A DNA stretch of 64,000 nt. Origin: Leucogyrophana mollusca. Its lineage: Eukaryota > Basidiomycota > Agaricomycetes > Boletales. The DNA lies in contig MU266386.1 of NCBI GenBank assembly GCA_021014945.1, positions 62,001-126,000 of the forward strand, given 5' to 3'. Under the pieces are notes generated by a model. That model searched no databases and was not told where the DNA came from. It worked only from the letters and a program-made list of their open reading frames with translations. Both the position numbers and the translations under genes were made by a program. Of this stretch, positions 25,218-36,950 are shown in pieces (position 1 is the stretch's first letter; every line of letters starts with the position of its first letter).

Positions 25218-27721
25218 TCACGGTACACGAGCCGGGCTATCCACGGTGTGCACATGACCTCCGAAGCGATGCACCTGAGCCTGGCAATGTCTGTCGAAAT
25301 CCACTTCGCGCGCGAAGAAACGCCCACAGCAGGCAAAAACGGCGTGGTGGGTGACATGAGAAAGGTGGTAGAGTAGATCGGCCATCGAGTTTGCACGTGC
25401 ATTGCAGTATCCACACACGAGCGAGCGGATCATGTCGGTGGTAAACGGGTGGCGGCCGCAGACGATGTCTACCATGCACTGTCAAGAATGCCAGAGAACG
25501 ACCGTTTGGCAGATACTCACTTGGGTCGTGCATCCATTCTAGTTCGGCTGCTCGCGTACGTAGAGGGACGTACTGAGGCTCCGCTCGCATATGGGGAGGG
25601 ACGTACTGAGGCTCCACTCGCATATGGGGAGGGACATATTGGGGAGGGAAGTAGGGAGGTGGAGGGGCAGGTGCGGGCTGGGGCTGCACAAGCTGTTGCC
25701 TTTGGTTGTTGTCGGCTTGTCTCTGGCGCTCGCGCTCGCGTTGCTCGAGCAGGTTTTCCTCGTCCCACAACTCACAGGACGGGACCCTTGTGCATCTAGT
25801 GTTGACCTTGTCCCACAGGGCTATGCGACCCCAGCTATCAGCGTAAGGTTTTCATATAGCACCCGGGAGGACTTACATCCACACTTGAAGCAAAAATGCG
25901 TGCCACAGAAGCAAGTGATGTGGTTACAGCCATGGGTCAGCTCAACAAGCACCTGCGAACCTCGCGTTAGCGCCTCATTTGTTACAGGATAGGAGGCCTC
26001 GTACTGCACACTTTGGGCAGCGCCGCCACTTCTTCGCCTTATAATTGGGTGTTAGAGAATGAGCCAGTGTGATCGAGATGAACCTTCACCTTGGCTAGCA
26101 AGAAAACAAGCTGATCCTCTGGCGATTTCTCATCATCTGGAAGAGCCTGCGAAATGTTGAGACTACCTTCTCTCAAAGAGAAGAGCATACCTGATATTCT
26201 TCGCAAGTCATTTCTAACACGACAGTGTTGGTTGTATGACCTTCCACAAAAAATAGCGAGATTGTGACGTACCATTGTGCCATGTCACCCGACAAGGTAC
26301 GCACATAACCTCACTGCAGGAAGGACACGACGCCATTGGCTCATTAGGGTCGTCGTGCACCTGTACAAGCGCTGAGCACCGAGGGTTAGGACAATAATGC
26401 CTTTCTATGGAGTCGAGCAGCCGTTGACGGTGCTGTCAGGTATGAAAGTATATAAACAGATGTCAGCTTGCACCGAAAGTGAAGACATACCCATAAAACC
26501 ATGTTCTTCTCAGAGAGTACCCTCTGCGCGATGTCATCCGAAATGCCATCCTCCCACTGGGTAGGCGGGCATTCCGGACACTTAATAGGAAAGACTCTAA
26601 CCTCAGGATTACCTCCACCTTCGCCTTCGGGATCCAATTTGGTTTGGATGTAAGAGGCAAGGCATGACAAACAGTACGAGTGCTGGTTGGGGCAAGGGAG
26701 ACACAGGCCAAACTGGAGACGGTTTGAACTGGTTGCGCTCTGAGAAGCTGTGACGGGAGAATGTGTAGCTTTGAACGGCTCGTAGCAAATACCACAAAGG
26801 GGGAGATCCTCTGCGAGCGTTGGCTTTACGTCGTGCATGTCCTCATCAAATTCCACTATAGTTTTGCACATCAGTCAAGGTCAATAAATATCTGGAAATT
26901 GGCCACAGACACTTGATGTCGTCATCTATGTCAGCTTTGAATTTGCCTAGATTTTGCCAGAAGGCCGTCAATGATCGTTGTCATCCGAGCCCTTGATGAG
27001 CACCTGCACCTTTGAGATGCGTGGCATCCTCAATTTTTATGCGCTTCGTAGGACGACTGTCGTCCCCGCTCGCTTTCCCCTTGCCTTGCTCAGCCTTGTT
27101 TTTACCTTTCTCATTTGGATCGGCAGCCTTATAATACATATCAGTGTATTGAAAGCCTCGGAAAAAAAAACTTTTACGAGAATCTTATCCACCGTGTCGC
27201 GGCCTAGGAGGCTAATAAAACAGTCTTGTCAACGCATAGAACGATAGGGGCCAAAGCACAATATACCTTTCTGCATCCTTAACACTATCCATATCAAGTT
27301 CTCCATTATCGTTCGCATTCTGCAGCCTTCTTGCAAACTCAGCATCTAGAAGGAATTTCTTCTCCTCAGCGGCTAGTTTCTGGGCAAAATGTCTTCCAGT
27401 AATGACAGACGCGTCCTGCGCGACCTGCAGAGACTCCGCGAATGCCCTGTCGCCTCCAGTGCGTGCATCGGCAAGAAAGAGCTCCATCGCGATGTCTGCA
27501 TCGTCGCTCGTTATGACCGAAGCATTCGCAGCGATGACGTTTCCAGCTTTTTTGTTCTTTGAAAACTTGGGTAGCTTGCCACTCTTGAGCGCCGAAACAG
27601 AGATGACAGCTTCAAGCTGCAGTTTTTCAGCCTCCTGAGCATAGCGCAGGTTCAGTAGATCCTGTTCGAGAAGCTGAGCAACAAGAAGCTCGCTGGAAAG
27701 ATCGGTGTCGTTCGAGTTCAT
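25218..27721 (-). CDS. RBR-type (RING1-IBR-RING2) E3 ubiquitin ligase with C-terminal zinc-finger extension
   Basis: Ubiquitin ligase that accepts ubiquitin from an E2 onto a RING2 cysteine. The ATG at 27719-27721 begins an N-terminal region (~190 aa) of helical, Glu/Leu/Ala-rich sequence (LLVAQLLEQDLLNLRYAQEAE). RING1 is LCGICYEPFKATHS ... CLPCPNQHSYCLSCLASYI ... FPIKCPECPP (26550-26830). The IBR covers HYCPNPRCSALVQV and SCPSCSEVMCVPC. RING2 is near 25930-25990 (VELTHGCNHITCFCGTHFCFKCG), with the candidate transfer Cys in HGCNHITC. A Glu/Arg/Gln-rich helix and a Pro-rich 11-residue repeat follow, then a last exon (25218-25481) with two zinc-finger-like pieces (VCGYCNAR...H...H and ACCGRFF...FDRHCQAQVH). 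There are many short introns, so exact exon ends in 25860-26500 are approximate. Substrates are unknown. Confidence 0.88.
25559..25640. repeat. 33-bp tandem repeat inside the E3 ligase coding region
   Basis: About 2.5 copies of a 33-bp unit that encodes an 11-residue motif of the type PPHMRxEPQYV on the minus strand. It lies between RING2 and the C-terminal zinc fingers and keeps frame. Confidence 0.85.
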
Positions 27722-28020
27722 GGTAAGTGGTTCACTTAAAACAAAGAACTGAGATGAGGTGCAGTCGATTCGGATATCGGATGCCAGAACCAAGGGGAGG
27801 GGGACCCGAGTTACACCGATAGACGGACCTCAGGGACCTACCATAGTTACAAAAGACCTATCTTAGACCACGGGCAGTCAGTATACGGGGAGAGGTGATA
27901 TCTAGGGTGCTGTAAGGAGGTGTGTACAAAATGCAAGGTCTAGTCAGTCTCTAGATTATATATGGATGTAATGCGCTCCTCAAGATGATCGACATAGGTA
28001 AATCCATCCATCCACCGACG

Positions 28021-29359
28021 TTACGGCCCAAACCGCTGATTTAGCCCATCGTAAACCACAAACACGATCCCACTGCAAGGAATAGCTCGCGCGACGGTCA
28101 TTCCACAACCAGCATAGAGCCCTCTCCACCCTTGCGCCCTGTACATCGCGGTCGCCGTTCCCCAGAACGGCCCAACATTGCGCCGAATCTCCCGTGAAGG
28201 GGTAAAGGTATCCGGCGGCCGGAGTTCCTCGGCAGTCTGAATGGCAGACTTCACTGTATCGGCCGGGTACAGCGCCAGCACGCAGATACCTCCTGCTAGG
28301 GCGCCCGAGAGACCAGACTCCCAGGGGGTGAGGGCGAGGGCACCACCTGAAGAGCCCTCTGCAGAATTGTGCGTGAAAGAATGTCTTGACGCGCCCAAGG
28401 AGAGTTGTGTAGGCGTACGTCGTGCTTGGAGAAGGGAGGCAATGAATTCCTTCGAAGCAAACCATGCCGCTGTGCCTCCTGTTTCTCGTATCATTGTGCC
28501 AGTGTGGCCAGTCCATAGACCCCGGGTTCCAGACGTTCGTATTATGTTAGAGATAATGGTAAATGGTCCGGGAAGCTTTCGAGGGGATAAAACAGATTTT
28601 CTACGGTCCGTAGATGTTTGCGGATTTGAGGCATTCGTAGAAGCGAGCACAAAGGATGGGGGAGTCGTCCCCAGGTCGGGTATTCGGAGCGGTGCAGAGA
28701 GCATCTGGACTTGCATCTTGCATTTGATGAGTTCTATGGGTGTTCTGTAGCAGAAGGGAAGGTCAGTCGATGGTGAATAATGAAACGAGAGTGTGATGTA
28801 CATCGACACACGGACAGGATGAAACTTGTTAAAAAGCCAGCGCCTCCTGCAGCTAAACCGAGTTGCGATATACTGAGCGGACTAGACTGGGATAGATTAC
28901 TGGACCAGCGAATGAGGCCTTGTAGCTGGCTGTAGGCGACAAAAAGGCCCGCTGTTTCTGCCATGGACCCGAAGATGGGAACGGGGAGACCCTACAAGGC
29001 AAAGATTACAATAGGCTCCAATGCCAGCATAAATGTATTGCTCACGCGATAGAGCCCTCGTACGCCTTCATCTCTCCATGTCCGCATAAGGCAGTCTAAA
29101 GGACCTCCAAAGCGTGCGGAACCATCCAGCACTTGCGACTGGAGTCGAACCTTTGCCAGATCAAATGGATATTCAAAAACTTCTGCCACCATACCCGCGA
29201 TCTGCCGCCATGTGAGTATGTTGAGAAGGGTCGGACTAAGCTTGTAAAACTCACGCTTCCAAATGCAATATCCTTCACCGCACGCGTTGTGGGTGAGTCT
29301 GCCGAGCCTGCATATGGCTCGGTCGTTCCTTCTGGAAACGTTCCATGGCGTGGATCCAT
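28021..29359 (-). CDS. ORT1: Mitochondrial carrier, ornithine-transporter type (Ort1/AmcA-like)
   Basis: Inner-membrane SLC25 carrier with three repeats of two helices, likely exchanging ornithine (or another basic amino acid) between matrix and cytosol for arginine and polyamine synthesis. The ATG at 29357-29359 gives MDPRHGTFPEGTTEPYAG, then KDIAFGS spliced to IAGMVAEV. The three carrier signatures are FEYPFDLAKVRLQ, TPIELIKCKMQVQ and LYPADTVKSAIQT. The second, with ELIKCKMQVQ, and RETGGTAAWFASKEF are what point to the fungal ornithine carriers. A 100-residue polar insert in repeat 2 (STDRRKSVLSPRK region) is longer than in many carriers. The protein ends IVFVVYDGLNQRFGP, stop at 28021-28023. 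The carrier family is sure; the substrate is inferred from motifs. Confidence 0.88.
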
Positions 29360-29830
29360 TGAAGACGCAGACCTGTATAGAGAAATGTTCGAAAGGGTAA
29401 CCTTTCAGTTGCGAGCGTTCGGAAAGTCTTGGAGGTCTTAGAGCATAGTGGACCGAGAGATGCTTGTCCAAGCAAACCAGAGAGGAAAATAACGGTGCAC
29501 GTGGCTTGCCGACCCTAATGATCAGCCATTGCCGAAGCTAACCCTATGTCTCTTACGAAGACCTTAAACTAGGGTTAGGTGTGGCGAAGTGTGAAAGTAT
29601 TGCTAAATTAAATTTGGGGGTACCTTCTGCGACCTTCTGCTCGCTGTCACATCGCTGTGACGTCATGTACCTAGCTATCAGCAAAATTACCAAAATGGAA
29701 CGCGCCTCCACTTTTATCTGCTCAAATCACGAGTATAAAGGTCGGATGCTTGCTTGGATAACAATCAGCTCTCTCTTCTTCATTTTCCTTCCATATCCTC
29801 TCCGAAATATCCCTTGTCAACGCCGTCATC
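29360..29830. promoter_or_regulatory. Divergent promoter between the ornithine-type carrier and zinc dehydrogenase 2, with a telobox
   Basis: The two genes are transcribed away from each other across 471 bp. TAGGGTTAGG occurs at 29570-29579, a perfect 10-bp telobox, and a weaker TAACCCTA occurs near 29539. Telobox motifs of this type bind Tbf1/Teb1-like Myb proteins in fungi. Function here is inferred. Confidence 0.5.
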
Positions 29831-31276
29831 ATGCCTGAAGGTACCATGAAAGCGCTTTGGTACAACAAGGTTGGTCCTGGCCACCATAAACCAACGATGG
29901 GGACGTGACCAAAGTAAATCAAATACAGCCCCAGGACTTTGAAATCAAGCAGGTCCCAATTCCAAAGGTCGGCGACGACGACGTCCTCTTGAAAGGTACG
30001 GACCCATACGATGTTGGTGACCACAATACTCACCTCTTATCCAGTGACATGTTGTGGTTCGTGCTCGTCGGAATTAGTCGCGTGATGCGCGGAGACGCTG
30101 AATTTAGCGCGTTTGATCGTTATCCAGGCGTCTGTGGGACAGACGGTCACATCCATGACGGAGAATTCATCTCCAAGTTCCCGGTGAAACCCTTCCTTAT
30201 CAGAGGCGTGATGTCAATAGCTTTCTTACCGCATGCGTACACTAGCTTATCCCCGGACACGAAGCCATCGGAAAGGTGGTGGAAATGGGAAAGAATGTGA
30301 AGGGTTTCGAAATAGGGGACCGCTGTGTTGCTGACGTGGGCATTACTGTAAGGGATTTCTGAGTATCAGAAATTGAAGGGTACTGACGCTTTTGGCCATG
30401 GCAGTGCGGTAATTGCTTCTATTGTCGACGTGGGCAATCACTCCTGTGCGAAGACTTTAATGCAAGAGGAGTAACCCAGGATGGAGGCTTCGCCGAATAC
30501 ATCGTTTAGTAAGTGGAGCAGAGCCACCTTTTCCCCGAGTACCAAATTTGATTTCTCCTGTCGTATAGTAAGCAACAGAAGCTATACAAAATCAAGAATC
30601 TCACTGATGAGGAGTCGACACTATTGGAGCCTGCCGCATGTGCCATTCATGGTCTCGATAAGCTGAACCCCCCAGTCGGCATTGAGGTCCTCCTTCTCGG
30701 CGCTGGTCCCACGGGGCTCATTCTCGCACAGCTGCTGAAGCTGAATGGTGCATCTCGGGTCGTCATAGCCGCAAACAAAGGTATTAAAATGGACATTGCG
30801 AAGGAGCTGGAGGCTGGGGATGAGTATATCGAGCTTGACCGACAGAACCCCGAAGCTCAATGGGCCAAACTGAAGAGCGACAACCCATACGGGTTCGATG
30901 TTGTGGTGGAGGCTACCGGTGTCGAGAAACTCGCCAACGAATCCATCAACTACGTGCGAAGGGGAGGTACGTTGATGATCTACGGCGTGTACGAGAATAA
31001 GGCTCTTGTGCACTGGCCACCATCCAAGATTTTCGGGGACGAGATCAGGGTAAGGGACATACCGCTCTCGCCCTGGTTTGGCGTACTGACCTCGCTTTGC
31101 AGATTATCGGGTCTTTCTCTCAGACATACTGCTTCCCTCGCGCGGTTGCTTACCTCGATGGTGGGAAGGTGAAGGTGAAGGGTATGGTGACGGACGTCTT
31201 TAAGTTGGAGGACTACCAGCTGGCACTGGACAAGATGAACAGCAGAGGTGCCCTAAAGATCGCCATTAAGCCCTAG
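29831..31276 (+). CDS. Zinc-dependent MDR alcohol dehydrogenase (arabinitol/sorbitol dehydrogenase-like), copy 2
   Basis: Polyol dehydrogenase paralogous to the gene at 23028-24527. Exons read 29831-29869, 29935-29995, the micro-exon 30045-30056, 30128-30183, 30246-30347, 30405-30508, 30569-31049 and 31103-31276: 1029 nt, 342 residues, the normal family length. It shows [14 protein letters not shown] (zinc Cys), [30 protein letters not shown] (structural zinc), [22 protein letters not shown], the [17 protein letters not shown] nucleotide loop, [15 protein letters not shown] and a KIAIKP end. Frame and phases are consistent at all seven introns. A second in-frame ATG sits five codons in (MPEGTM). 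The enzyme probably interconverts a pentitol or hexitol with a ketose; which one is not visible. Confidence 0.92.
30045..30056 (+). other. 12-nt micro-exon of zinc dehydrogenase 2 (encodes VTCC with flanking bases)
   Basis: It lies between a 49-nt intron (29996-30044, ends CCAG) and a 71-nt intron (30057-30127, starts GTTCGT). It joins LLK to GVCGTD with exactly the residues the family requires, and has the same length and encoded residues as the micro-exon of copy 1. Confidence 0.82.
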
Positions 31277-31693
31277 TGGGCTGACCCGAGGTGGCATGAT
31301 ACCCTTGGCGAGCTGTACAGTCTCTACCTTCATCTCCTGTTGTAACATTATGATCATAATGTATTTTGAGATCGTCTCTGTGCAAAGGGCGGTCAGTGAA
31401 TTCGAAACGCCTGATGACGAAGGGCGCAAACCAAAAAGACCGGAACAAGGGCGCTTGGCTTGGGCGCTGTTCCCGTTGCGAGCACAGCTTCACTTTTCTG
31501 ACTGTCTTCCCTCTTCTCTCCTCTTCACAGAGCAAGGTCAAAGGAGGAGCACTGCCCAAACCTGGGCTGTTGTGGGATTCCGGTATAACGCGCGCCGTGA
31601 CAACGCTAACGATCCGTGGGCGGCCGCTACAAGATTTACGGGCTATTTATTGTTTACCCACCCGCCAAGGACCGTGACAGTGTGTGAGGGCCT
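31277..31693. other. Intergenic: zinc dehydrogenase 2 to acid phosphatase
   Basis: About 0.4 kb. Both strands have open frames of about 100-140 codons, but none shows a domain. It should contain the dehydrogenase 3' UTR and the phosphatase promoter. Confidence 0.5.
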
Positions 31694-33973
31694 ATGGCAA
31701 CCTCGCTCTTGAACGTTTGCCCAGCAAAAACTTTGCGCATCCTCTTACTTGCTCTTATCTCCGTGACACTGCTGTTTGCGCGGCCGTCTTTTTCGATCAA
31801 TCCAGCCACCACCATGACAGCGAGCACAGGAGGCAACAGTAGTAAAGTCAATGTAAGTATGAATGTTCAATTCTCGGACTGCTATTTACTCACTTTTTGG
31901 GTGGAGGCTTCTGAGGAACCTTTGGATGTTGAAGGCTACCCTGTAGCGCCGCCAGAATTGAAGCTGGAACAAGTCCATGTATACGTTCGCCACGGTCAGT
32001 CGCGAAGCAGTGTTTACAGACCGCGGCTTTGCTCATGTCAATATATCACGCGTCGCCTTCTTCAGGCGAGAGAACTCCAGTAAAAGTGCGCTTGTCAGAA
32101 CCACCAGCATCCATACCGGAGCACTGGAAACTGTGTCATGCTGCGAGAAACTTTAGGGAGCTCATTGCTGGCCCTATTGGTCACGACGACGAACCCATAC
32201 GAGTCAAAAAGCTTGTGGAGACGAGAAGTGGCCTCACTGCGGAAGGGCTATGGTAAGTCCCAGCATGCCCCATTCCCCAGTTGCATGCGTCTGATATTGA
32301 CATCTGCAGTCTATTAGGTGAGCTTACAGACGTAGGAAAAGAGGCGAGTTGTTGTGTTTGTATTGTATCACGGAACACGCGCTCATAGCCTTCTATACTT
32401 GCAGTCAACATACAACTTCGGTGCCGCACTGCGGCAATTGTACGTGGAAAGGTGGGTTGTTGGTTCTCGGCTGCGATTCACTCATAGAATAGTCGATCTA
32501 TGATATCCCAGACTAGGCTTCCTACCGAATATTCTACAACGCAACGAAGAAGCTTACTTCCGGTAGGTTGATAGGCATTTTGTTTGACACAGAGTATGAA
32601 ATCGCCCCAGGTCAACCAATATACCACGGACCGTCGAATCCCTTCAACACATTGTTCATGGCCTGTACCCAGCATCTAAGTGCGATCCTGAGGTGGTACC
32701 TGCTATTCTCGTGCGGTAGGTCGCGTTGTTTTAGGTGTTCTTCACGTGACAAGGGTGAAACTCACTACCTCTGTCCTCCAAGAAACGGCGTCGACGAGAA
32801 TTTGGTCAGTAATACCATGTCCTGTGCCCGACTGGCAATACTAGAACTCGAGTTTGCTGAGGGTAGGTCGTGACTTTCAGTGCTCATGCATTCGTCGTGC
32901 ACTGATTTTTTCTTCCTTGACTGCCAGCTGCTGCCGCTGCTTGGAACCCTCTGCTGGAGCCACTGGATGGGAAGCTATCGAAATATCTTGGTGGGCAACC
33001 ATTACGGGTGGACGGCAAACCTCGTGCATCAGGGGTACTCGATACGGTTAGTTTTTTGTCAAGAGCTAGAGGGTCCCCCATACTGAGATCCGTCCAGATA
33101 CGATCTGCGACAGCTCATGGGCTCAAAGTTCCACCAGAATTTGAGGAGGAAGATGTCGTTGAAGCTATAGTGCGCAGTCAACGTCGTTGATCCATATCTC
33201 ACCTTCACCAATGCCTATCTCTTATTTCTCAGGAAACGGCAGTTTCATCTGAATGGTTTGCAGGTGAAATTTAAACCTCCGAGATGCTGTACCAGTACTG
33301 ACAATTTCTGTGCATCGTGTTACCTCTAGTTTGTGAGCCATCCTCTTTGAATTACGTCGTTGGTCCAACTAAACCTTCATAACCTTCTCCGAAACAAGTC
33401 AAAAATGAAGAAGGTCGTCGCTTAGGAATGGGCCGTCTGCTAGACGACGTTTCGCAGAAGATGCAACACAAGGTTGACCACCCCTCGCAGGATCCTATGA
33501 AGATCCTTGTGCACAGCACACATGATTCGACGTTAGCTGCACTCTGCAGTACGTTTGATGTCTTCGACGAGAAGTAAGCGCTGTCCCCATCGTCGGTTGC
33601 TGATAGCAAACATATTTTATCTCGCAGATGGCCGCCGTTCACGTCGTCTGTTACGTTCGAGCTGTTCAAAAAACAGGATATACCCGCTCAGCAGACTACA
33701 CTGCAGACTCTCCTCGGGACTATGTGGAAGTCTCATTCATCTGAACACTGTGGGTCGCTGTCGCTGTCATCCCCACTGTTATATCGCGTACTGACTCCTC
33801 ACACAGACGTTCGTATGCGCTACAAGAACCGGAATATGGTGCTGCCCGTATGTGCAGCAGAGGGGAAACATCTTCCCGGTTCACCTGAATTCTGCACCCT
33901 CTCTGCATTCCAGCAGCGAGTTAAAGAACTGACACCGACTAACTGGGTTGCTGAATGTACACCGCGAGCATAA
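31694..33973 (+). CDS. Histidine acid phosphatase family protein (branch 2, PXYLP1/ACPL2-like), type II membrane or secreted
   Basis: Histidine-phosphatase-superfamily enzyme using a phospho-His intermediate. The ATG at 31694 begins an N-terminal hydrophobic segment (TLRILLLALISVTLLFA), a signal anchor or signal peptide. HVYVRHG is spliced to ERTPVKVRL, giving the RHGERTP catalytic motif (nucleophile His). Then come ELTDVGRQSTYNFGAALRQLY, RSTNMPRTIESLQ, FEEEDVVEAI, RLGMGRLLDDV and the second catalytic pair HSTHDSTLAALC (proton donor His-Asp). The C-terminus is CTLSAFQQRVKELTP, stop at 33971-33973. There are at least ten small exons; I confirmed the key joins but not every boundary between 32200 and 33400. 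It looks intact. The RST/TIES layout resembles the 2-phosphoxylose phosphatase-like branch more than phytases, but the substrate is unproven. Confidence 0.82.
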
Positions 33974-34845
33974 TATTGGGTGGGCTAATAATTCCGGTTT
34001 AGGATGGGCTCTAGGATATAGACGGAACATTAATTGCTATTCCATTTTCCTGGTACTTAGAATTCGTCGCGAACTCGCCATCCACATGCCCCACCATCCG
34101 TCGTTTGGCGGATCACAGGTGTTCCGGCAGATTTGCAGCTACCTGACAATCTTCCTTGGCACACGAGACGGCCGCCCGCGGAATGAGTGAGTCGTTTGCA
34201 GGCCAGTCGGCGTTGAAGCTGACAGGCACATGACTGAGTGCTGATGGTGGCTCGGGTTTGTGAACGAGCTTACCACTGTGGATAGCTCTTTGGGGTTCCG
34301 ATTAGGTCCACGAAAGATCGTGTGCACCTTTACAAAGGTAATGGCCATGCAAGACGTGTACTGTCTCGTATGTGAAAACTCGCGCGGGACCTGTACCACT
34401 CTATAGCGTCGGTCCTCGGAGGGCCGTCTGGATATATTCAACGGCGACACAGCTTGGCTGCATATATGCTCGACTTGTTTTCAGGCAGTAAAGGTACGGC
34501 GAGACGCACCAATACCCTTCATCCAGTCTCCATCATATTCGGCCCGGCGCTAGGGAGTTACTCTTGACCACGAGAGTCAAAGCATCGTCGAACCATCGGT
34601 CGCGAGCATCGCGTGCAGAACGGGCATTGTGCAGGTGAGCGCCCATTTCGATCTGGGAATCCAGTGAAGGCGGAGAATGACGCAGGTAAAGTCGTGCGAT
34701 GTTTTGCTCGAAGTGGCCAGGCACTCGGCACACACTGCTCTAGACTTTAGAAAACGTGTTGTTCGGCTACAGTACAAGAACCAGTCGAAGGATTGATAAA
34801 GGATCTTGAAGATCTTGCCTGTTATCGTTTTCGCTATCCTTCGTC
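33974..34845. other. Intergenic between acid phosphatase and GH3 genes
   Basis: About 0.9 kb. Minus-strand open frames at 34139-34450 and 34533-34733 have a protein-like composition but no recognised domain and no clear splice join, so I leave them uncalled. The region near 34760-34845 should be the GH3 gene promoter. Confidence 0.45.
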
Positions 34846-36950
34846 ATGCCTTCCCCATGCGTCCCAGCGCCGGTCAGCGTTCTTACTCCCGAATTGTCGA
34901 GCACACTCAAAGAGCGCATCGAGGGCATTCTCGCCGGCCTCATTAGAAGCAATCTACGTACCCGCTTCGTGCGCGAATCTCCTGTTTTCGACGACTTCCG
35001 AAGTGCTATCGAGCGGCTCAGTGAGACCGGGGGCGAGGCTCGAGACGATCAGCTGTTGGAAAGCTACTACGCCACCATTTCTCTAACCGATTACGAGTCG
35101 TATGAGCCCTTTGTCTCGAAGTTTCTTAGGCAGCCTTGCGAAGAGGACGAAGTGAAAGATCTTTTCTCACCTGGCTTGCCCTACTACATCGCGGTGTCGA
35201 GCGGAACCTCCGGGAAGACAGCCAAACTTTTTCCGAAATATCGTTATTCACCCAACTTCGCCCCTCCTCCTTCAAAGTCTGGGGGAAAATCTTGCGTTGT
35301 GTACTCCTTGACTTATCGGCAAGTAGTCGAAGTTCAAAGAAATGACGGGGAACCAGCCAAAATTCCCATTACTCTCCTGTCATCCGGCTCCAATAGGATT
35401 AGAAATCGTATGGATGTCGATAAGGACTCCTGGACGATCAGACAAACAAGTGATTCGTCTTCTCAACTTCCTAAGACGATGACTTACATCGGGTTCAGTG
35501 CCCGGCGCCTCTTCTCCTGTCGCCGTCAGCTGGATTCGAAACTATCGCACTTTTCTCCTAATGCATGCTTTCTTTGCGTTAGCAGATGCAACTTTAGAAA
35601 GCTTTGACACGATCTTCGGCACGGTTTTCCTCGACTTGATCCGATATATGGAGGAAGAGTGGGCTACCCTCGTCAACAGCATCGAAACAGGCGAGTTACC
35701 TAACTATGAAGGCATTGATCATGTCCGAGAGTACCTGGAAGTGAGTGAATAACCATCCCAACTGCCCAACTGGCTGCAAAGCTGAACGCTTACCAACGTG
35801 TCCAGCCCAAGTTGACCCCAAATCCTGCGCGTGTCATCGAGCTACGTTCGATCGGACTTGCTACAGCTCAGCCTGGGTGGCTGCATCAAATTTGGCCAAA
35901 TCTCAAAGTAGTTGTCGCCATCGCAAGCGGGTTGTTTGTTACTGTCATCCCCAAGGTGCATAAGCTTCCCTCGGTTGTCCCGGGGAGCTGACGCGATAAG
36001 CCGGCAGATGCGCCATTACTTGGGTCCCAACGTACTCATGCGCAGTGCAGGCCTCGGCGCGAGTGAAGGGTACATTGGAGTGGCGTACGATCCGACAGAT
36101 TTGAATCTCTTCAAAGTCACCTCTGACAGCATTGTCGAGTACCTTGATGTCTCGTTGGGCGAAACCGACGCGAGTATCATCCCTGCAGTTCGTGTAGCCC
36201 CACTCAAAATCGACGCCAGGCTGATGTGTCTGTAGTGGGAAATCGAAGCAGGACATCAATATGAAGTAGTGTTAACGACTTACGACGGCTTATGGCGCTA
36301 TCGCCTCGGGGACATCATAGAAGTTGCCGGATTCGATCCCTGCGACGGCGCGCCGATCCTGAAATATATAGAACGGAGAAAGTGAGCAGCGCATGCACAA
36401 CTAAGCTGTCGTTCTGATATCTCAATCGGCATTGTCCAACAGTCTTGCCATACGACTGGCCAGCGGGGCGCTGGGCGGGGTGATGACAACGGAAACTCAG
36501 CTAGTCGATGGGATTCTTGCCACGGAAAAGACAATTGGGCACTTTGAAGAGTTCACTGTCGTTGTTGACGAACGGGTCATGCCTCGTCGATTCGGCTATC
36601 TCGTTGAAATCCTGGGTGCAGTAGGTGAGTGAACACGATCGTATTTATTGGCCTGTCCACCGTCGCCCAACCAATACTAATCCTCGGATAAAGGTTCAAA
36701 TGCCCATGCAGCTCTTGAACGGCTGCGTGACGAGCTCTGTCGCTCCAATGCTAACATCAAACGTTGCCTCGATCAAGGGTCCATAGGAGAGCCAACGATT
36801 CGAATACTTAGGCCTGGCACCTTCAGCGAATACCGTAAATGGAGGGTCGAATTGTCGAAAACGGGCGCTGGACAAATCAAGGTCCCTGTTGTCCTGTCGG
36901 ATGAGACAATGCAACAATGGTTTTTTGAAAGGGTCGTGCGAGAAATATAA
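34846..36950 (+). CDS. GH3-family acyl-adenylating / acid-amido synthetase-like protein
   Basis: Member of the GH3 (auxin-responsive) fold, part of the ANL adenylating superfamily; plant members join acidic hormones to amino acids. The ATG at 34846 gives MPSPCVPAPVSVLTPEL. The ATP motif is VSSGTSGKTAKLFPKY (~residues 120-135). An intron at about 35432-35499 joins RQT to MPGASSPVAVSW. Later exons carry LRSIGLATAQPGWL, RSAGLGASEGYIGVAY (adenylation site), YEVVLTTYDGLWRYRLGDIIEV (the family's YRLGD motif), HFEEFTVVVDE and an end at KTGAGQIKVPVVLSDE. About 590 residues are expected after removing introns, the normal GH3 length. Stop at 36948-36950. Six or so introns. No truncation or frameshift is seen. 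The substrate in this fungus is unknown. Confidence 0.88.
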
